A stretch of DNA of 64,000 nt from Gremmenia infestans (taxonomy: Eukaryota; Ascomycota; Leotiomycetes; Helotiales; Hamatocanthoscyphaceae). A model generated the notes under the pieces. That model was not told the origin of the DNA. It did no database searches and saw only the letters and a list, made by a program, of their open reading frames with translations. Shown one piece after another: positions 11,394-22,393 of this stretch (position 1 is the stretch's first letter; each line of letters opens with the position of its first letter). Where the stretch lies: positions 248,001 to 312,000 of the forward strand of contig JAFEVB010000014.1 of assembly GCA_032629725.1 (NCBI GenBank). The letters run 5' to 3'. Made by a program: the position numbers and the translations under genes.

Positions 11394-12835
11394 TCACGAA
11401 ACGTTAGAAGCTGCGAAACTCAATAAAGACCCAAACGTCAATCCCGCAACCAGATTCATACTCATAAAGCCCCCAGTGGCCTCCCTTTCCTCCTCTGCCA
11501 CGAACTCGTTGGCGTGACTCATGGCCAAACTACCAAGATATCCGTTGGTGGCCCCGAAACACAATTGTACAACAATAAGATAGAACGCATCGCTTTTGAT
11601 CTTGGCGCCTTTGCCTTCAATATTGCACAATAGGTATAACGGGAGGTGGGCACCGCGGAGAAGCGAGAGGGTGAACATGAGCCAGGGGCGGCTGCTGATG
11701 TTAGGCACGGGGATCATGGTAAGTAGCCGACCACCGAAATCTCCGAGATTCCAAACCAGAAACCCGAGGGGGATAAATGTGGTCGGTTGGAAGAGCCGGG
11801 GTGCACGGTCTTCGGGGACGACCGAGAGGATTTTCTGGGTGAAAACTGGGAAGAACATGGTTATAGCAAAACAGACAAACACTGTGCCCGCCATGAAGTG
11901 TAATTTCTTGTAAAGAGTCCACATGGAAACACTCTTGCGCTTCCCTCCTTCTAATCCATCGTCGCTTTCGGCTTCCGTCATAATTTTGAGCTCGACAATT
12001 CGATTATGCTTTCGCACCAGGGGTAGGAAGGCGAATAGTGTGAAGAGACTGATCATGGTTGCGGTCAGGAAGTAAATGAATGCAGAGGTCTTTGCTTCGT
12101 TTGCCAGACTTTCAGCAAGAACAGACGGGTCTTCCCATTTGTCGTGTACGGGAATTGCCAACACAGACATGATTTGTGCAAAAGATGGAAGAACGCCTGC
12201 GACTGCCTGACCTGTCATGATAGCCTGAATGTATTCCGCCCTCCCAAAACTAGACGCAAAGGCGAAAGCTCCATTCTGAATGAGGCCCGTAGCACAAGAC
12301 GTGGAGAATACCATTACCAATGTGAATGCCAGATATCCCGGTGATGAAACATTGGGGAAGAGGGAGGTCGATATGCAGAGGAGGGTGAACACTATGCTGT
12401 TCAAAATAAGGGCGTATATGATTCGTCTTGGGTAGGAAGCTGTTGCTTGTAGGTGATTAAGGATGAGCATAGAGCTTAGGTTCGTAACGCATCCGACGGA
12501 GATAATGGCGGATTGGAAATGGTTTAGAATGTGAGCATCGTCTCTGAATCGGCTCTGGAAGTAGGGAGCTGCGGCGAGGAACATGTTCCTGCAACATGTT
12601 AGTATCTACTTGTCTGCGAAAGGCCCGAGGTAGCATACCAAGCCCATAACATAGCAATGCCCAGCAAGAGGAAGACGGAGTATTCGACGTAGGAAAACGG
12701 CTCAGCGGGGTCCGGAACGACCAGGATAGGGCGCCGCACATCTTCATCAGCATCACCCAAAGGCTCATAATCTTGGGCGTCGGCTGACTTGTTGAAGATG
12801 GCACGCAGCCTGGCTATGGCGGACTGGTCCTCCAT
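11394..12835 (-). CDS. Equilibrative nucleoside transporter (SLC29/Fun26 family)
   Basis: Two exons on the minus strand, 12639-12835 and 11394-12588, giving 463 aa. The 50-bp intron splits the Trp codon in the signature WAWNMFLAAAPYF of transmembrane helix 1, the region that defines the ENT family. About eleven hydrophobic segments follow. A hydrophilic loop around EAESDDGLEGGKRKS lies between helices 6 and 7, as in family members. The acidic N-terminus has Asp/Glu clusters, as in vacuolar or lysosomal ENTs. Yeast Fun26 moves nucleosides and nucleobases across the vacuolar membrane, and the same role is inferred here. Length is normal. Confidence 0.9.
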
Positions 12836-14004
12836 TGTCGTAGTTAGTAGTGGTTGTGGCGTAACCGATGGAGCATTTATGTAGGATGCAAAGTGTTTGG
12901 GTATTAGTCAGATATACAAACGTATCTAGCGAGCATATCGAGATTCAATATTTGTGCGCCATTCATAGAGTATCGTGAAGTAATTCAGGACTCATGCTTC
13001 GTTGTTGTTCTTGGACTATGATGACCACGAGCACGAGCCAGCCAGCCATGTTCGCGCCGAGCTTAAAGGTACCCGGGATCACCTGACCGTGCGCCTCAAA
13101 ATGTCTTGCTTCAATTACCCCTGTTCAACAGCTGCGATGCTCTCTCTGCACCTTCATCATCTCCTCCTCGCTGCCACGATTCTGCAGGTACAAGGTTCAC
13201 CAAAGATTCACTAGCGGGCCGACCTCTCCCATACAAATTTGGGTGAGAGTCGGTGACCGCGTAACATGACTTGGAAGCAATGCGTATGCAAGTATGTCTT
13301 GCTGCGAATCCGACTTGCAACGAAAGTCATGAATGTCTTAGTTCGGGCCGGAAATCTTCGTCCAAACACAAAATCTACATATCTGTTGATAGTTTTCCAT
13401 TTTATTTTATTCCTGGACGCGACGCGGCTCTGTATTTCTCGCGTTGGGATAGGGGTTGTGGCCGCCATCTGGCCCTACGTTTGACAAGGCTGTTGATTCG
13501 TCGATGCACCTTGGAGGTGCGTTGTCACGCATTATTTTCATTGGAGACTACCTCTGAGAGGCTGCTTCGAAGTCGTGCAGCCTGTACAACTGTGCAGTAC
13601 AGCCGGAAACCGCTCTTGGTGTGAGTACCACGTTTATGCTCTTAGGTAGAACAATATGTACCCATCTAATCAGAGGCTGTCTTTGATTCGGGTTTCAAGA
13701 CGCGATGAAGGACATGAACGATTGCGTGTTTTAGAACAAGTGTGGCCTTATTCGCGATACCTCTATTCGATTAGAGTATTGTAGAGCGCTATGGTAGTAC
13801 ATGTGCACAAAGGAGGTCGAGGTCTAGTTTCTATCCTATCTCACTCCGTAATTCTGCCATCGTTGTCTTTTATTAATCTCCTCGCGCAGTTGAGGCAGCC
13901 CCAGCGGTATGAACACTCGGTACCTCTAAAATTGTAGACAGAGACTGCACATGGACCATCTCTATCGTAACCTTTAACAACCGTCTTCTTTCTTCCACAT
14001 CCCC
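12836..14004. other. Gene-free interval
   Basis: Contains the promoter of the nucleoside transporter and the 3' flank of the decarboxylase gene. A hydrophobic N-terminus begins at an ATG at 13137 (MLSLHLHHLLLAATILQ) and has a nearby GT site. The only downstream frame that joins in phase is not cysteine-rich and carries no motif, so a secreted protein is not supported. Confidence 0.5.
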
Positions 14005-14824
14005 TCACCCTTCCACCTTCTTCACACCCTCATCATCCGTCTTTAAAGTAACCTCATTAAATCTCTCACTACTCGGTAACTCAATGTGCACATTCGCCAC
14101 AACCGCAACCTGCATCTCCACCACCCCATGCCGCAATTCCAAAACATGCCCTCCAAACCTCTTCTCCTCATCAATAAAATGCATATGCTCCCCCGCAACA
14201 CTAAACCCCTGCCAAGACTCCGGACTGCGAAACCCAATAACCGTCCCCCTCACATCCTCATACTCAGCCACAAACTGGCTCTGTCCCAATTCCGACAGCG
14301 GCTGCCCTTCGTACTCCTGTCCTTTCACAGTCCTGCATTTCAACGCTGCGAACGAACCGGTGATATGGTAAGAGATAAACAGGTTTTTGGAGTGCGGGTT
14401 CCAGTCCGAGAGGACGGAATCGATGCTGGACTTTTGCGAGAGGGTGATGTGCGGAAACGTGTGTTCGGGCACGAATTGCGTAACGGCGCAGTAGGGAACT
14501 TGGTCGTCGGGTGAGGCAATGCGGATTTTCCCTTCGGCGAGGAGTTGGTAGCATGTCCCGTCCAAGAGGAGGAGTTCTCCATTCATGAGGACGAAGGTGC
14601 CGAGGCCTTGATTGCCTTTTGTGAGTACTGTTGATCGGATTAGTATGGACTTCAACTCGGGGAATAGATAACTAGGCTCTTAATTGAGATATGAGACGGA
14701 ACAGTCTTATGGGTGAGACTGAGACTGGCTTACGGGTGGAAACGGGGATGCCGGATGAGGAGACCCCCGCCATCAGGGCATTGAGGAGGGAGTATTGGTA
14801 TATGTGATTGGATTCGAGCGCCAT
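14005..14824 (-). CDS. Alpha-acetolactate decarboxylase
   Basis: Two exons on the minus strand, 14734-14824 and 14005-14627, giving 237 aa. It converts (S)-2-acetolactate to acetoin and CO2. The zinc-site pattern is intact: H178 and H180 in GEHMHFI, then H191 in GGHVLEL, matching the HxH...GGHV pattern of bacterial BudA/AlsD. The conserved N-terminal block IYQYSLLNALMAG and the LDGTCYQL segment are also present. The ATG at 14824 gives a start right before the domain. No transit peptide is evident, so it is probably cytosolic. It is head-to-head with an acetolactate synthase gene, 546 bp away, an arrangement echoing bacterial alsS-alsD. A bacterial origin with later intron gain is a reasonable inference. 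Confidence 0.92.
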
Positions 14825-15370
14825 ATTAGGTGAGTAAGTGAGACTCGCTATGAGAGAGATTGGTATTTTCAGGGGCTTCAAATGAGTAAGTCAGTTAGTT
14901 GCTTTGCGAGTTTGAAGATCACTGTGGGCCAATGCGCTTTTGAGAGCTAATGGTGGGGTGAACCTGACGTCATAAGCCACTCCAATCAATGGATATATAT
15001 TTGAAAGGTAGGTATGTCGAGGATATATATATGCTTACTTGTTTGTTATGTCGTATGACAATTCACCAAGACTACCTACATAGTAGGTACATAGAGAGTG
15101 ATCTACAACATTTTGAGAAAATGTGCTAGGCTCGGCGAGGAAAGAAAATAACCCCGCCGGTTTCGTCAACATTTCGACGTCACACCATTAGAGTAAACAT
15201 CGCATTTATCCCACCTTGGGAATAGTAACTACATGAAGTCTGTCAAATCAATCCCTAAAATCATTCTATTACTTTGAGTCAGTCTCCTGACTCCCTCTCA
15301 GTTTACCCACCCCCGATCCTGACTACGAGCCTCCATCATCAACCATCTCTGCCACATACCTCACTTCACC
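14825..15370. promoter_or_regulatory. Bidirectional promoter of the acetoin gene pair
   Basis: The 546 bp between the two divergent start codons. It holds a perfect TGACGTCA (14965-14972), a near match CGACGTCA (15175-15182), a CCAAT box at about 14982-14986, and two TATATATA-like runs (14993-15000 and 15023-15032). The palindromic site is the classical target of ATF/CREB-type bZIP factors, so stress- or cAMP-linked co-regulation of both enzymes is a plausible inference. Confidence 0.6.
14965..14972. promoter_or_regulatory. CRE-type bZIP site TGACGTCA
   Basis: Perfect 8-bp palindrome located 140 bp from the decarboxylase start codon. Known binding site of fungal Atf1/Sko1-type factors. Function here is inferred from the motif alone. 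Confidence 0.5.
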
Positions 15371-17124
15371 ATGTCAGAAGACTCAGTAGCATCTATCATC
15401 GTCAACAGTCTCTACAATGCCGGCGTACGTATCGTCTTCGGGATTCCAGGCGCCAAGATCGATGCCATCTTCGACTGCCTGCAAGACCATCCGGAGATCA
15501 AGCTCATCGTGTGTCGACACGAGCAAAATGCAGCCTTCATGGCCGCTGCTGTAGGTCGTATCACTGGGATTCCGGGGGTATGTATCGCTACTTCTGGTCC
15601 TGGGGCTTCGAATCTAGCTACGGGTGAGCTTTTGTTACCCCTCCTGATACTGATACTGATCCCACTTCTGTCTGAAAACTGGAGCTGATACTTTTTGAAG
15701 GTCTCGTGACAGCCACTACTGAGGGTGATCCGGTCTTGGCCTTGATCGGATCGGTGCCAAGGCTACAGAACACAAAGCGGACCCACCAGTCAATGAAGGC
15801 ACTGGATATATTGGGTCCTACTACCAAAGCAGCCATTCCAATTGATGTCGAGGACCAGGCCGCCGAGGTCATCTTGTCCGCTTTGAGAACTGCATATGTA
15901 TCTCCTAAAGGCGCAACTGTGGTTTCTATTCCTGCAGATATTGCAAAGGAAAAGTCCAAGATCCTTGCTTTTGAAAGTCACGCTTTCACGCCGCCAATGT
16001 ATGGAGTAGCTCCTTTAGAAGCTCTGGACAGTGCTATAGCTATGATTGAGAAAGCCGAATTGCCCGTCCTATTCCTCGGGATGCGAGCGAGCAGTCCCAG
16101 AGTAGTAGCCATGGTCCGTCAGCTACTGACAAAATTCCCCATGCCAACAGTAGAGACGTTTCAAGCAGCAGGGGCCGTATCAAAAGAACTCGCCCATCTC
16201 TTCGCTGGCCGAGTGGGACTCTTCCGCAACCAAGTCGGCGACAAGCTTCTCGCAAAGTCAGATCTGATTATTGCCGTTGGATACGATCCCGTGGAATATG
16301 ATGCGAATGTGTGGAATCCAGACGGAAGCCGGAAAATCATCCACATCGACTACACACCAGCAGACTACGGCACATACTACCACCCCGTTTCCGAACTCCT
16401 CGGCTCCATTGTCCAAAACCTCTACCACTTCGTCCAGAACCTGAAGTCCGTCAACGACACCACATCCTCTCCTCTATCCAAGCAACTCTCCGCAGAATAC
16501 CTCGCCTGGCAAGACTCACCCCTCACAAAACGCACATCCGGCCTAATCCAACCCCTGCACTTCATCAGCACCCTGCAACCCCTTGTCTCGCCCAACACAA
16601 CCGTAACCTGCGACGTCGGCACCGTATACATCTACATGATGCGGTACTTCTTCTCTTACGAACCCCGCACGCTCCTGTGCTCCAACGGCCAGCAAACGCT
16701 CGGCGTCGGCATGCCCTGGGCCATCGCCGCGTCCCTCACACAATCTCCCCCTTGCTCCCAAAAGGTCATATCGCTGAGTGGAGATGGGGGCTTTATGTTC
16801 TCGGCTCAGGAGCTAAGTACCGCAGTGCAGCAGCGGTGTAACATCACGCATTTTATTTGGAATGATGAGGCGTTTAACATGGTGCAGTTTCAGGAGGAGA
16901 TGAAGTATGGACGCGGCAGTGGGGTGTCGTTGGGTGGAGTGGATTTCGTGAAGTTGGCGGAGGCTTTTGGGGCGAGGGGCTTTAGGATTAGCGATGCGAG
17001 TGAGTTGAAGAGTGTCATGGAAGAGGCGTTGGCTTTTGAGGGGGTTAGCATTGTGGATGTGCGGGTGGATTATAGTCAGAGTCAGGAGCTGGCGGGGCGT
17101 ATATCAGAGAGTGAATGGAATTGA
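15371..17124 (+). CDS. Catabolic acetolactate synthase-like TPP enzyme
   Basis: Two exons, 15371-15623 and 15701-17124, giving 558 aa. It condenses two pyruvate molecules to acetolactate. E51 in RHEQNAAF is the catalytic glutamate of the TPP family. GDGG at 445-448, continuing GFMFSAQEL and WNDEAFNMV, is the diphosphate and metal-binding motif. The WND..NMV context and the 558-aa length without a transit peptide resemble bacterial catabolic AlsS more than the mitochondrial Ilv2 of branched-chain amino-acid synthesis. Placed beside the decarboxylase, it completes pyruvate to acetolactate to acetoin. Horizontal origin is inferred and would need a phylogeny. Confidence 0.92.
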
Positions 17125-17276
17125 TGGGGAAGTTTTGTGTATTCAAATTTTGGTATGCCAAAACGCCGTAATGCCAGCCATCCAACCATCCCTATCCCAT
17201 ATAGTCAGCATTTCAGCCACTGAAGCATTCAAGTATATATACAAGCCAAAAAACCACCCACCCCCGCCCACCAACC

Positions 17277-19172
17277 CTAGAATACACCCGAAACATCAGC
17301 CCCATACTCCTCCGCCTGCACCTCACTAACCCAACCCCTCTCTACACAATAAAGCAGCACCTCAGTCGCCGTGCCAAACGCCCCATTTTCAACCTTAGTC
17401 CTGGAATCCAAGTGCCCACTCAATCCCTTTGTCTCCTCATTAAAAAGCCCCAACACACTTCCACTTCTCTTTCCACCCCCCTTCCTACTCCCACCTTTAC
17501 TTCCACCGCCACCACCGCCGCTTTCGCTTTTCTTCAAAGCTTTCTTGAGATACCCTAACATATACCCAATCCATATTACGTTGCTGTAAGGCGTGTATTC
17601 GCACCACGAGGTGCTGGGCGAGAGCGTTTTGGAGAGGTGCCAGGCTTTTGTTTTGGCGGTTCGTTCGCCTGTTATGAGGTTCGTGCGCATACTGTAGTGA
17701 GGAACACAGAAACCATATGTTAGAAAAAGAAAAACAGAATGCGGGTGTTTTACAAAAGCTCAAGCAGAAGTGCCTCTGGAACAGGAGTGGGGAGGGATAA
17801 GTGAAGGAGTGAAGGGAAGGGGGAAGGGGGTATATACCGACGATAAGCGTTGAACTGCGGATGCCCTTCTGAGCCCTGGAACACCATGGGATCTTCTTCC
17901 AAATCGAGGAATACTACAGTGCCATTTTGGAGCTTGGCGCGCGACAGGCCGTAGTCTATGAGTGTCGTCTTGACTCCTGCACGTCCTAGCTTGAGGTTGG
18001 GATTTGCGCTTGTGTCGGTATGGTCAGATGATGGATTGGGGGAGATGGAGACACAGATGTTGTTCTCGTGGAGATCTCGATGCTAGGAGAATGTCAGCTA
18101 GCCAGTCAATCACTTTCAACAGACAGCTTTCGATAGATAAGACTCGACTAACCTCGAATTCATGGGCCATCTCGCCCTTCGCAAGAGCTAAAATAGTCCC
18201 TAGAAGGATATCCCAAACCTGTTCAATACTTGTAACTGCAAAATCCTCCAACACACATCCCGCATCCCCCAGCTCAATGGCTAGAAATTCCGATGCGTCT
18301 GTGTACAGCTTCGGGTGCGGAAACTGCGATTCTCGGCCCCCTTTACACACTTCCTCGCGGTGCTCATACGCATCGATGAATGCCTGCACGGATCGACCGA
18401 GGATGATATGGGCGTCTTTGAAGCGCACGAAGCCTGGGAGTTCGGTAAGTGTGTTCATGATCCTGACTTCCGAGACGATGTTTTCCACTCTGATGGCGGT
18501 GTCGCTCGCGCTGGAGGCTGAGTCACAGGGGGATTGGATGCGCATTACTTTTATGATTGAGGTTTCGCCGGATGGGATTGTGATGCGGTATACTTCGGCA
18601 TATGAGGCTTCTGCTATTTTGATCACGGTGCAGTCTGAAGGAAGTAAGTTGGCCCAGGAATGAGTTGTCATTGTTCGACCGGTATCGATGCCGTAGGCTG
18701 TGACAAGAGGTAATAAGTGCTGATGTGTTTGGTTAAATATTGAAGTTTCGTCTTTCGTTTGGGGTTCATCATTCTCATCGAGTTCCAAAGTTAGCCCCTC
18801 AGAGTCTGTTGGTTAATCAGTACAAAAGAAGATCCTCCGATCGCAATGTCCTACCTTCTTCGCTCTCACTATTCTCTAGGGTCTCCGAGCCTATCAAATG
18901 ATCAGCAGATGAGAGAATCAAGGGGTCGAATACGACTTACTCTCGCCACCGTCATCATCGTCGTGTTTGTGGCCAACATGATTCTCCTCATCCTCAGTTT
19001 CGCCGTCGAGGTTTAGATTGCTTACGGCAGATGTGATATCCGCAAGCGCATATCGTTTTGGCGAGGTAGGAAATTTGGTGTGGTGGTTGATGCGTGATAT
19101 GCTACCAAATAGAGCAGATGCGGCGACAGAGGCATGCGTCTTCCTCGCGCCGTAGGTACGAGGTCGACCCAT
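17277..19172 (-). CDS. Haspin-type histone H3 kinase
   Basis: Five exons on the minus strand: 18941-19172, 18855-18890, 18153-18805, 17838-18082 and 17277-17691, giving 526 aa. Haspin phosphorylates histone H3 Thr3 in mitosis to recruit the chromosomal passenger complex. The first exon starts MGRPRTYGARK, followed by an acidic linker. The domain begins near residue 115 (HLLPLVTAYG) with the haspin-like KIAEASYAEVYR at 151-162. The catalytic loop is HRDLHENN (D310), and IDYGLSRA (D350) replaces the usual DFG, as known for haspins. A Gly/Ser/Lys-rich insert (about 445-470) interrupts the C-lobe. All phases agree across the five exons, including a 36-nt second exon. Confidence 0.93.
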
Positions 19173-19493
19173 ATGCCTATGCCTACCTTATCGTAGTAAG
19201 TGAGCAAGAGTTTCCGAGTCTACGTTAAAAGTCAGTTTAAAGTTGTCGGAGTATCCTGAGCATGTAACAAGAAGAAGTATCGAGGGGTCATTCCTCTCGA
19301 CATTTTAGAAGAAAAAGAATTCTTTGCATAGTGTGCAAGGCTTGGAAGCAAGCGGGCAATCCGATGAAGTGTCCGTCAGAACTTCAGCTCTGTGAAGTAT
19401 TTCCCCCTTGAGAAAAGCCGGAGTCAAAGTGCCACAGAGAATGAGGCCTTGCCCCTTTTCCGAGTTTACACTGGCTCCGTCATAAAGATATGG
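19173..19493. other. Interval between haspin and a small gene
   Basis: Holds the haspin promoter and the 3' flank of the small gene, both on the minus strand. Nothing else is visible. Confidence 0.5.
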
Positions 19494-19942
19494 TCACGTG
19501 GGAGGGCCAAACTTTCGATGTACCCCCTTTGAGAGCAATTTGAGCTGGTTTATGTTCGAAACAATCTCAGAAGAGAGAGATTTTGATTTCATAATCCTCA
19601 TATTTGGATAGGAGGCCGTAGGAGGGTCGGAAGAGGGATCTTCAGGGGTGTAAACAATGGACTTGTCCACGTACCTGTCGAGATGAGCCCAAATATCAGG
19701 AGGAATACTATGTGACATTAGAACCTGTACATTTCAAACTGCTTACAGAGTTCAATCACGTACCTTTTGCTATTGTCGTCTTCATTAAGCAAAAGCCATA
19801 GCCAGGGCAAAGCTTGAGACTCCATAACATGTTTATATCGGCGGTATATTAATCCGACCTATGTTGTCACAGTGATACGTAAAAGTGCGCAACACAGCGA
19901 GATCCGATAATTCGACAAGGGTATTACAAATAGTCTAACCAT
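19494..19942 (-). CDS. Unidentified 107-aa protein
   Basis: Three exons on the minus strand: 19928-19942, 19764-19858 and 19494-19707. The 15-nt first exon encodes MVRLF and joins VGLIYRRYKHV in phase 0. The second intron carries a TCTAAT branch-like site. The product starts with a basic, hydrophobic segment (residues 1-30, with ALPWLWLLL) that may be a membrane anchor or mitochondrial signal. A polar, Pro/Ser-rich middle and a basic helix follow. I cannot name the family. The model is supported by consistent phases and standard splice sites, but the very short first exon is uncertain; translation could instead begin at the internal Met of exon 2 (residue 17). It is 85 bp from the CCDC47 gene start. 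Confidence 0.45.
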
Positions 19943-20027
19943 ATTACGACTAGTGGAAATGTAAACTGGACCCCATTTCTTTTCCCACGACCACGAAGCT
20001 TCCCCCTTCAGCTCATCAATTGTCAAG
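19943..20027. promoter_or_regulatory. 85-bp bidirectional promoter
   Basis: Only 85 bp separate the divergent start codons of the 107-aa gene and the CCDC47 gene. The two must share control sequence, and probably their transcripts' leaders overlap. Confidence 0.45.
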
Positions 20028-21495
20028 ATGGCCGCCCTATTCAACAGCCTCTTTGGAGGATCCAAGCCATCTGCGTCGCCAATTCCGGCCGGTGACTCTG
20101 GTATGTTTGCGCATGTATTGCATTAGAAGATCTGTTGCTAATCAATTGCCTATCACAGACTTTGCGGATTTTGCGGGAGCTCCAGACCCATCTCCCACTC
20201 CCCTCGCCGCCATCCCCACTGTCGCCAGTTTCACTGGTGCTGGTGCCTTGCCAACTGTTAGCAGTGCTATTCCCTTCACGAAATGGTACAATGTCCACGA
20301 ACGATACTCATTGAGTGACTTCAAGCAGGAAGGCGTGATTCTTGGTATACTCCTGGTCATCATTGCTATCCATCTCTACGGCACAAGCTCCAACCGAAAG
20401 AGGGCAAAGGCCTGGATCACTGCGCATGCGCCAATTCTCCAGAATGAATTCGCTCTCGTTGGATTTGGTGGCCGAAAGGTCCCAACGGAGGAAGAGAGCG
20501 AAGGCTTGGCAAAGACATTGGCGACGGACAGCCTCCAGCTGCCCGTAGATCTGTTGAAAGAAAAGTCTCCTCAGGAATTCTCAACCTATGCGACTGGGCG
20601 ACTGAATGTTGCCTTCCTCGATGTCAACCTGACTCTCCTCAAGCGCTACAGCCCTCTGACCCTGGCCTTCGAGTACGGCGCAAGTCTATTCTTTGACAGC
20701 ATGCCTGCCCCAGTCGAGCGCGTTGAGGCTATTCTGTATCCCTTTGATGGGAGAGAGTCTCTTACCGTCCCCGGTCAACTTCCAGGCGCGCATGAGCTCC
20801 GCAAGGATAATAAGAGCAGTTATGATGGATTCGTGTGGGCCATTGTCAACAAGGAGACCATGAAGCAGCTGCGCGGCGAGCGATATGATGTCTCAATTAC
20901 TTCTACTAAGGATCACTCAAAGCTACCAAACTGGGCAACTGTCATGAGCGAGAGCTCTGAGATCACTGAGTTCTTGCTTACCCCCGAGCTTATCAAGGCT
21001 GTTGAATCTGCCGGAGAACTATTGGACCACATCATTATCACTGACCAGCCCATTGACCAACCATCAAAGTAATTGTAGTCCGAATTCACATCTTATAACA
21101 CTTACTAACTTTTATTTTTCAGGCTCGATGAGACCATCCCAAAGAAGCGCATCTACCTTTCAATGAGACTCCCATCTTCCGGGGAATACACCAATCTCCT
21201 ACCCATTTTCCAATACTTCATCCGCCTGACAGATACTCTCGTCCAATCGGCTCACTTCCGACCTGAAGTTCTCCGCAAGGTCCGCACAACCCGCGACGAC
21301 GCCATCAGAAGACTACAAAAAGCAGACGATGAGGAGAAAGCCGAGGAGATAAAGCTCGAACGTGAGAAGGTGAAGAAGCAGAAGCGAGATGCAGAACTGA
21401 AGGGCCTCAATGCCAAGGCGCAAAAGAAGTATCTGGAGAAGGAAAAGGAGAAGGAGATGAAGAGAGCGCAGAAGAAGCAGACTCAACGTGGATAG
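20028..21495 (+). CDS. CCDC47 homologue (DUF1682), ER membrane protein
   Basis: Three exons, 20028-20100, 20159-21068 and 21123-21495, giving 451 aa. CCDC47 is part of the PAT complex, which with Asterix aids insertion of multi-pass proteins at the ER translocon. The sequence shows an N-terminal luminal segment, one transmembrane helix (GVILGILLVIIAIHLYG), a large cytosolic domain, and a C-terminal Lys/Glu-rich coiled coil with repeated EKEKEKEMKRAQKK character that should contact the ribosome. This order is the known family plan. Length is slightly under the animal protein, with a short acidic N-terminus, as usual in fungi. Confidence 0.92.
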
Positions 21496-22393
21496 TCGCC
21501 ATGTTGGGCTATTTCTGGCATATTTAATTGTACATTTAATGTGGACAAAAGTCTTGGTTGAGGTTGGAGGTGGGGGTTTGAATTGTACAATATTTTCGTG
21601 GCCATCCTTGCTAAATATGAACTCCCAAGATGCTATGTTCATCTAGTACTTGTAAAGCCATCAGATCTGTGTCTTTTCACTCTGTTGCTCTGTTGCCCAG
21701 TTGGTGACCAGTGTTTTAGTCTCCTACGAAAGTATCGTGTTTGACACCTGGGTTCCTTTCAGTGAAGACAACGGAAAGTGCCGTTTGCCTTCTTTGATTT
21801 CTACTCGGAGGTCACGTGCAATCGAATCCAGCTTCCAGAACAGCGAGCCAGCTTGTTTCGTAATCTCCAACAATTTGCAATCAAATCGTGTTCCTTATTT
21901 CTCAAAAGACCTGTTTCGCCCATCCTCTACGGGCCATCTACGAATTACGGCGGTTTCTAGAGGGCCGGAACGTGAATCCCGCCTGCGCAGGTGTATATTA
22001 AATCAACCGCAGCCGCAGTCGTAGCTGCCTTGTGTGAACTAGGCGAATCATTCTGCCGAGTGACGAAGTTCGTTGTCATACACGAATGCAGGCGAACATG
22101 GTATTGTTTTGTTTTATTAAAGACGCCTGCGGGCTCTGCACCAGGCAGGTTCTTGCGCGCTGGAGAGCAGGCAGTGCAAGGCTGTTAGCCAATCAAGCCC
22201 CATCTACCCCACCAACTCTTCGCCCGGTTTCTTACACGTGCTAGAGATGCCAAGAGCGAGGCCAGTCGAGCCTCATGTCGTGCTCTTGCTTCTTCTCCTT
22301 CTCTGTTCTCTGTTCTCTCGTCCCTCGATGCTCGCCTTCAAATAGCAGGTAATATGCAGCAGCAGCAAATCTTTTCCTCCTTGGATCGCTCTA
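21496..22393. other. Gene-free interval
   Basis: 3' flank of the CCDC47 gene and further non-coding sequence. ORFs such as 21701-22024 plus show no motif, and several frames overlap. Nothing is supported. Confidence 0.5.

Noticed and set aside
13137..13624. Possible secreted small protein starting with a hydrophobic leader at 13137
   Set aside because: The only phase-compatible downstream exon lacks a cysteine pattern; the Cys-containing frame is in the wrong phase and starts with TTG.
16311..16841. Long plus-strand alternative-frame ORF within the acetolactate synthase gene
   Set aside because: Arg/His/Pro-rich shadow of the GC-rich codons of the real gene.
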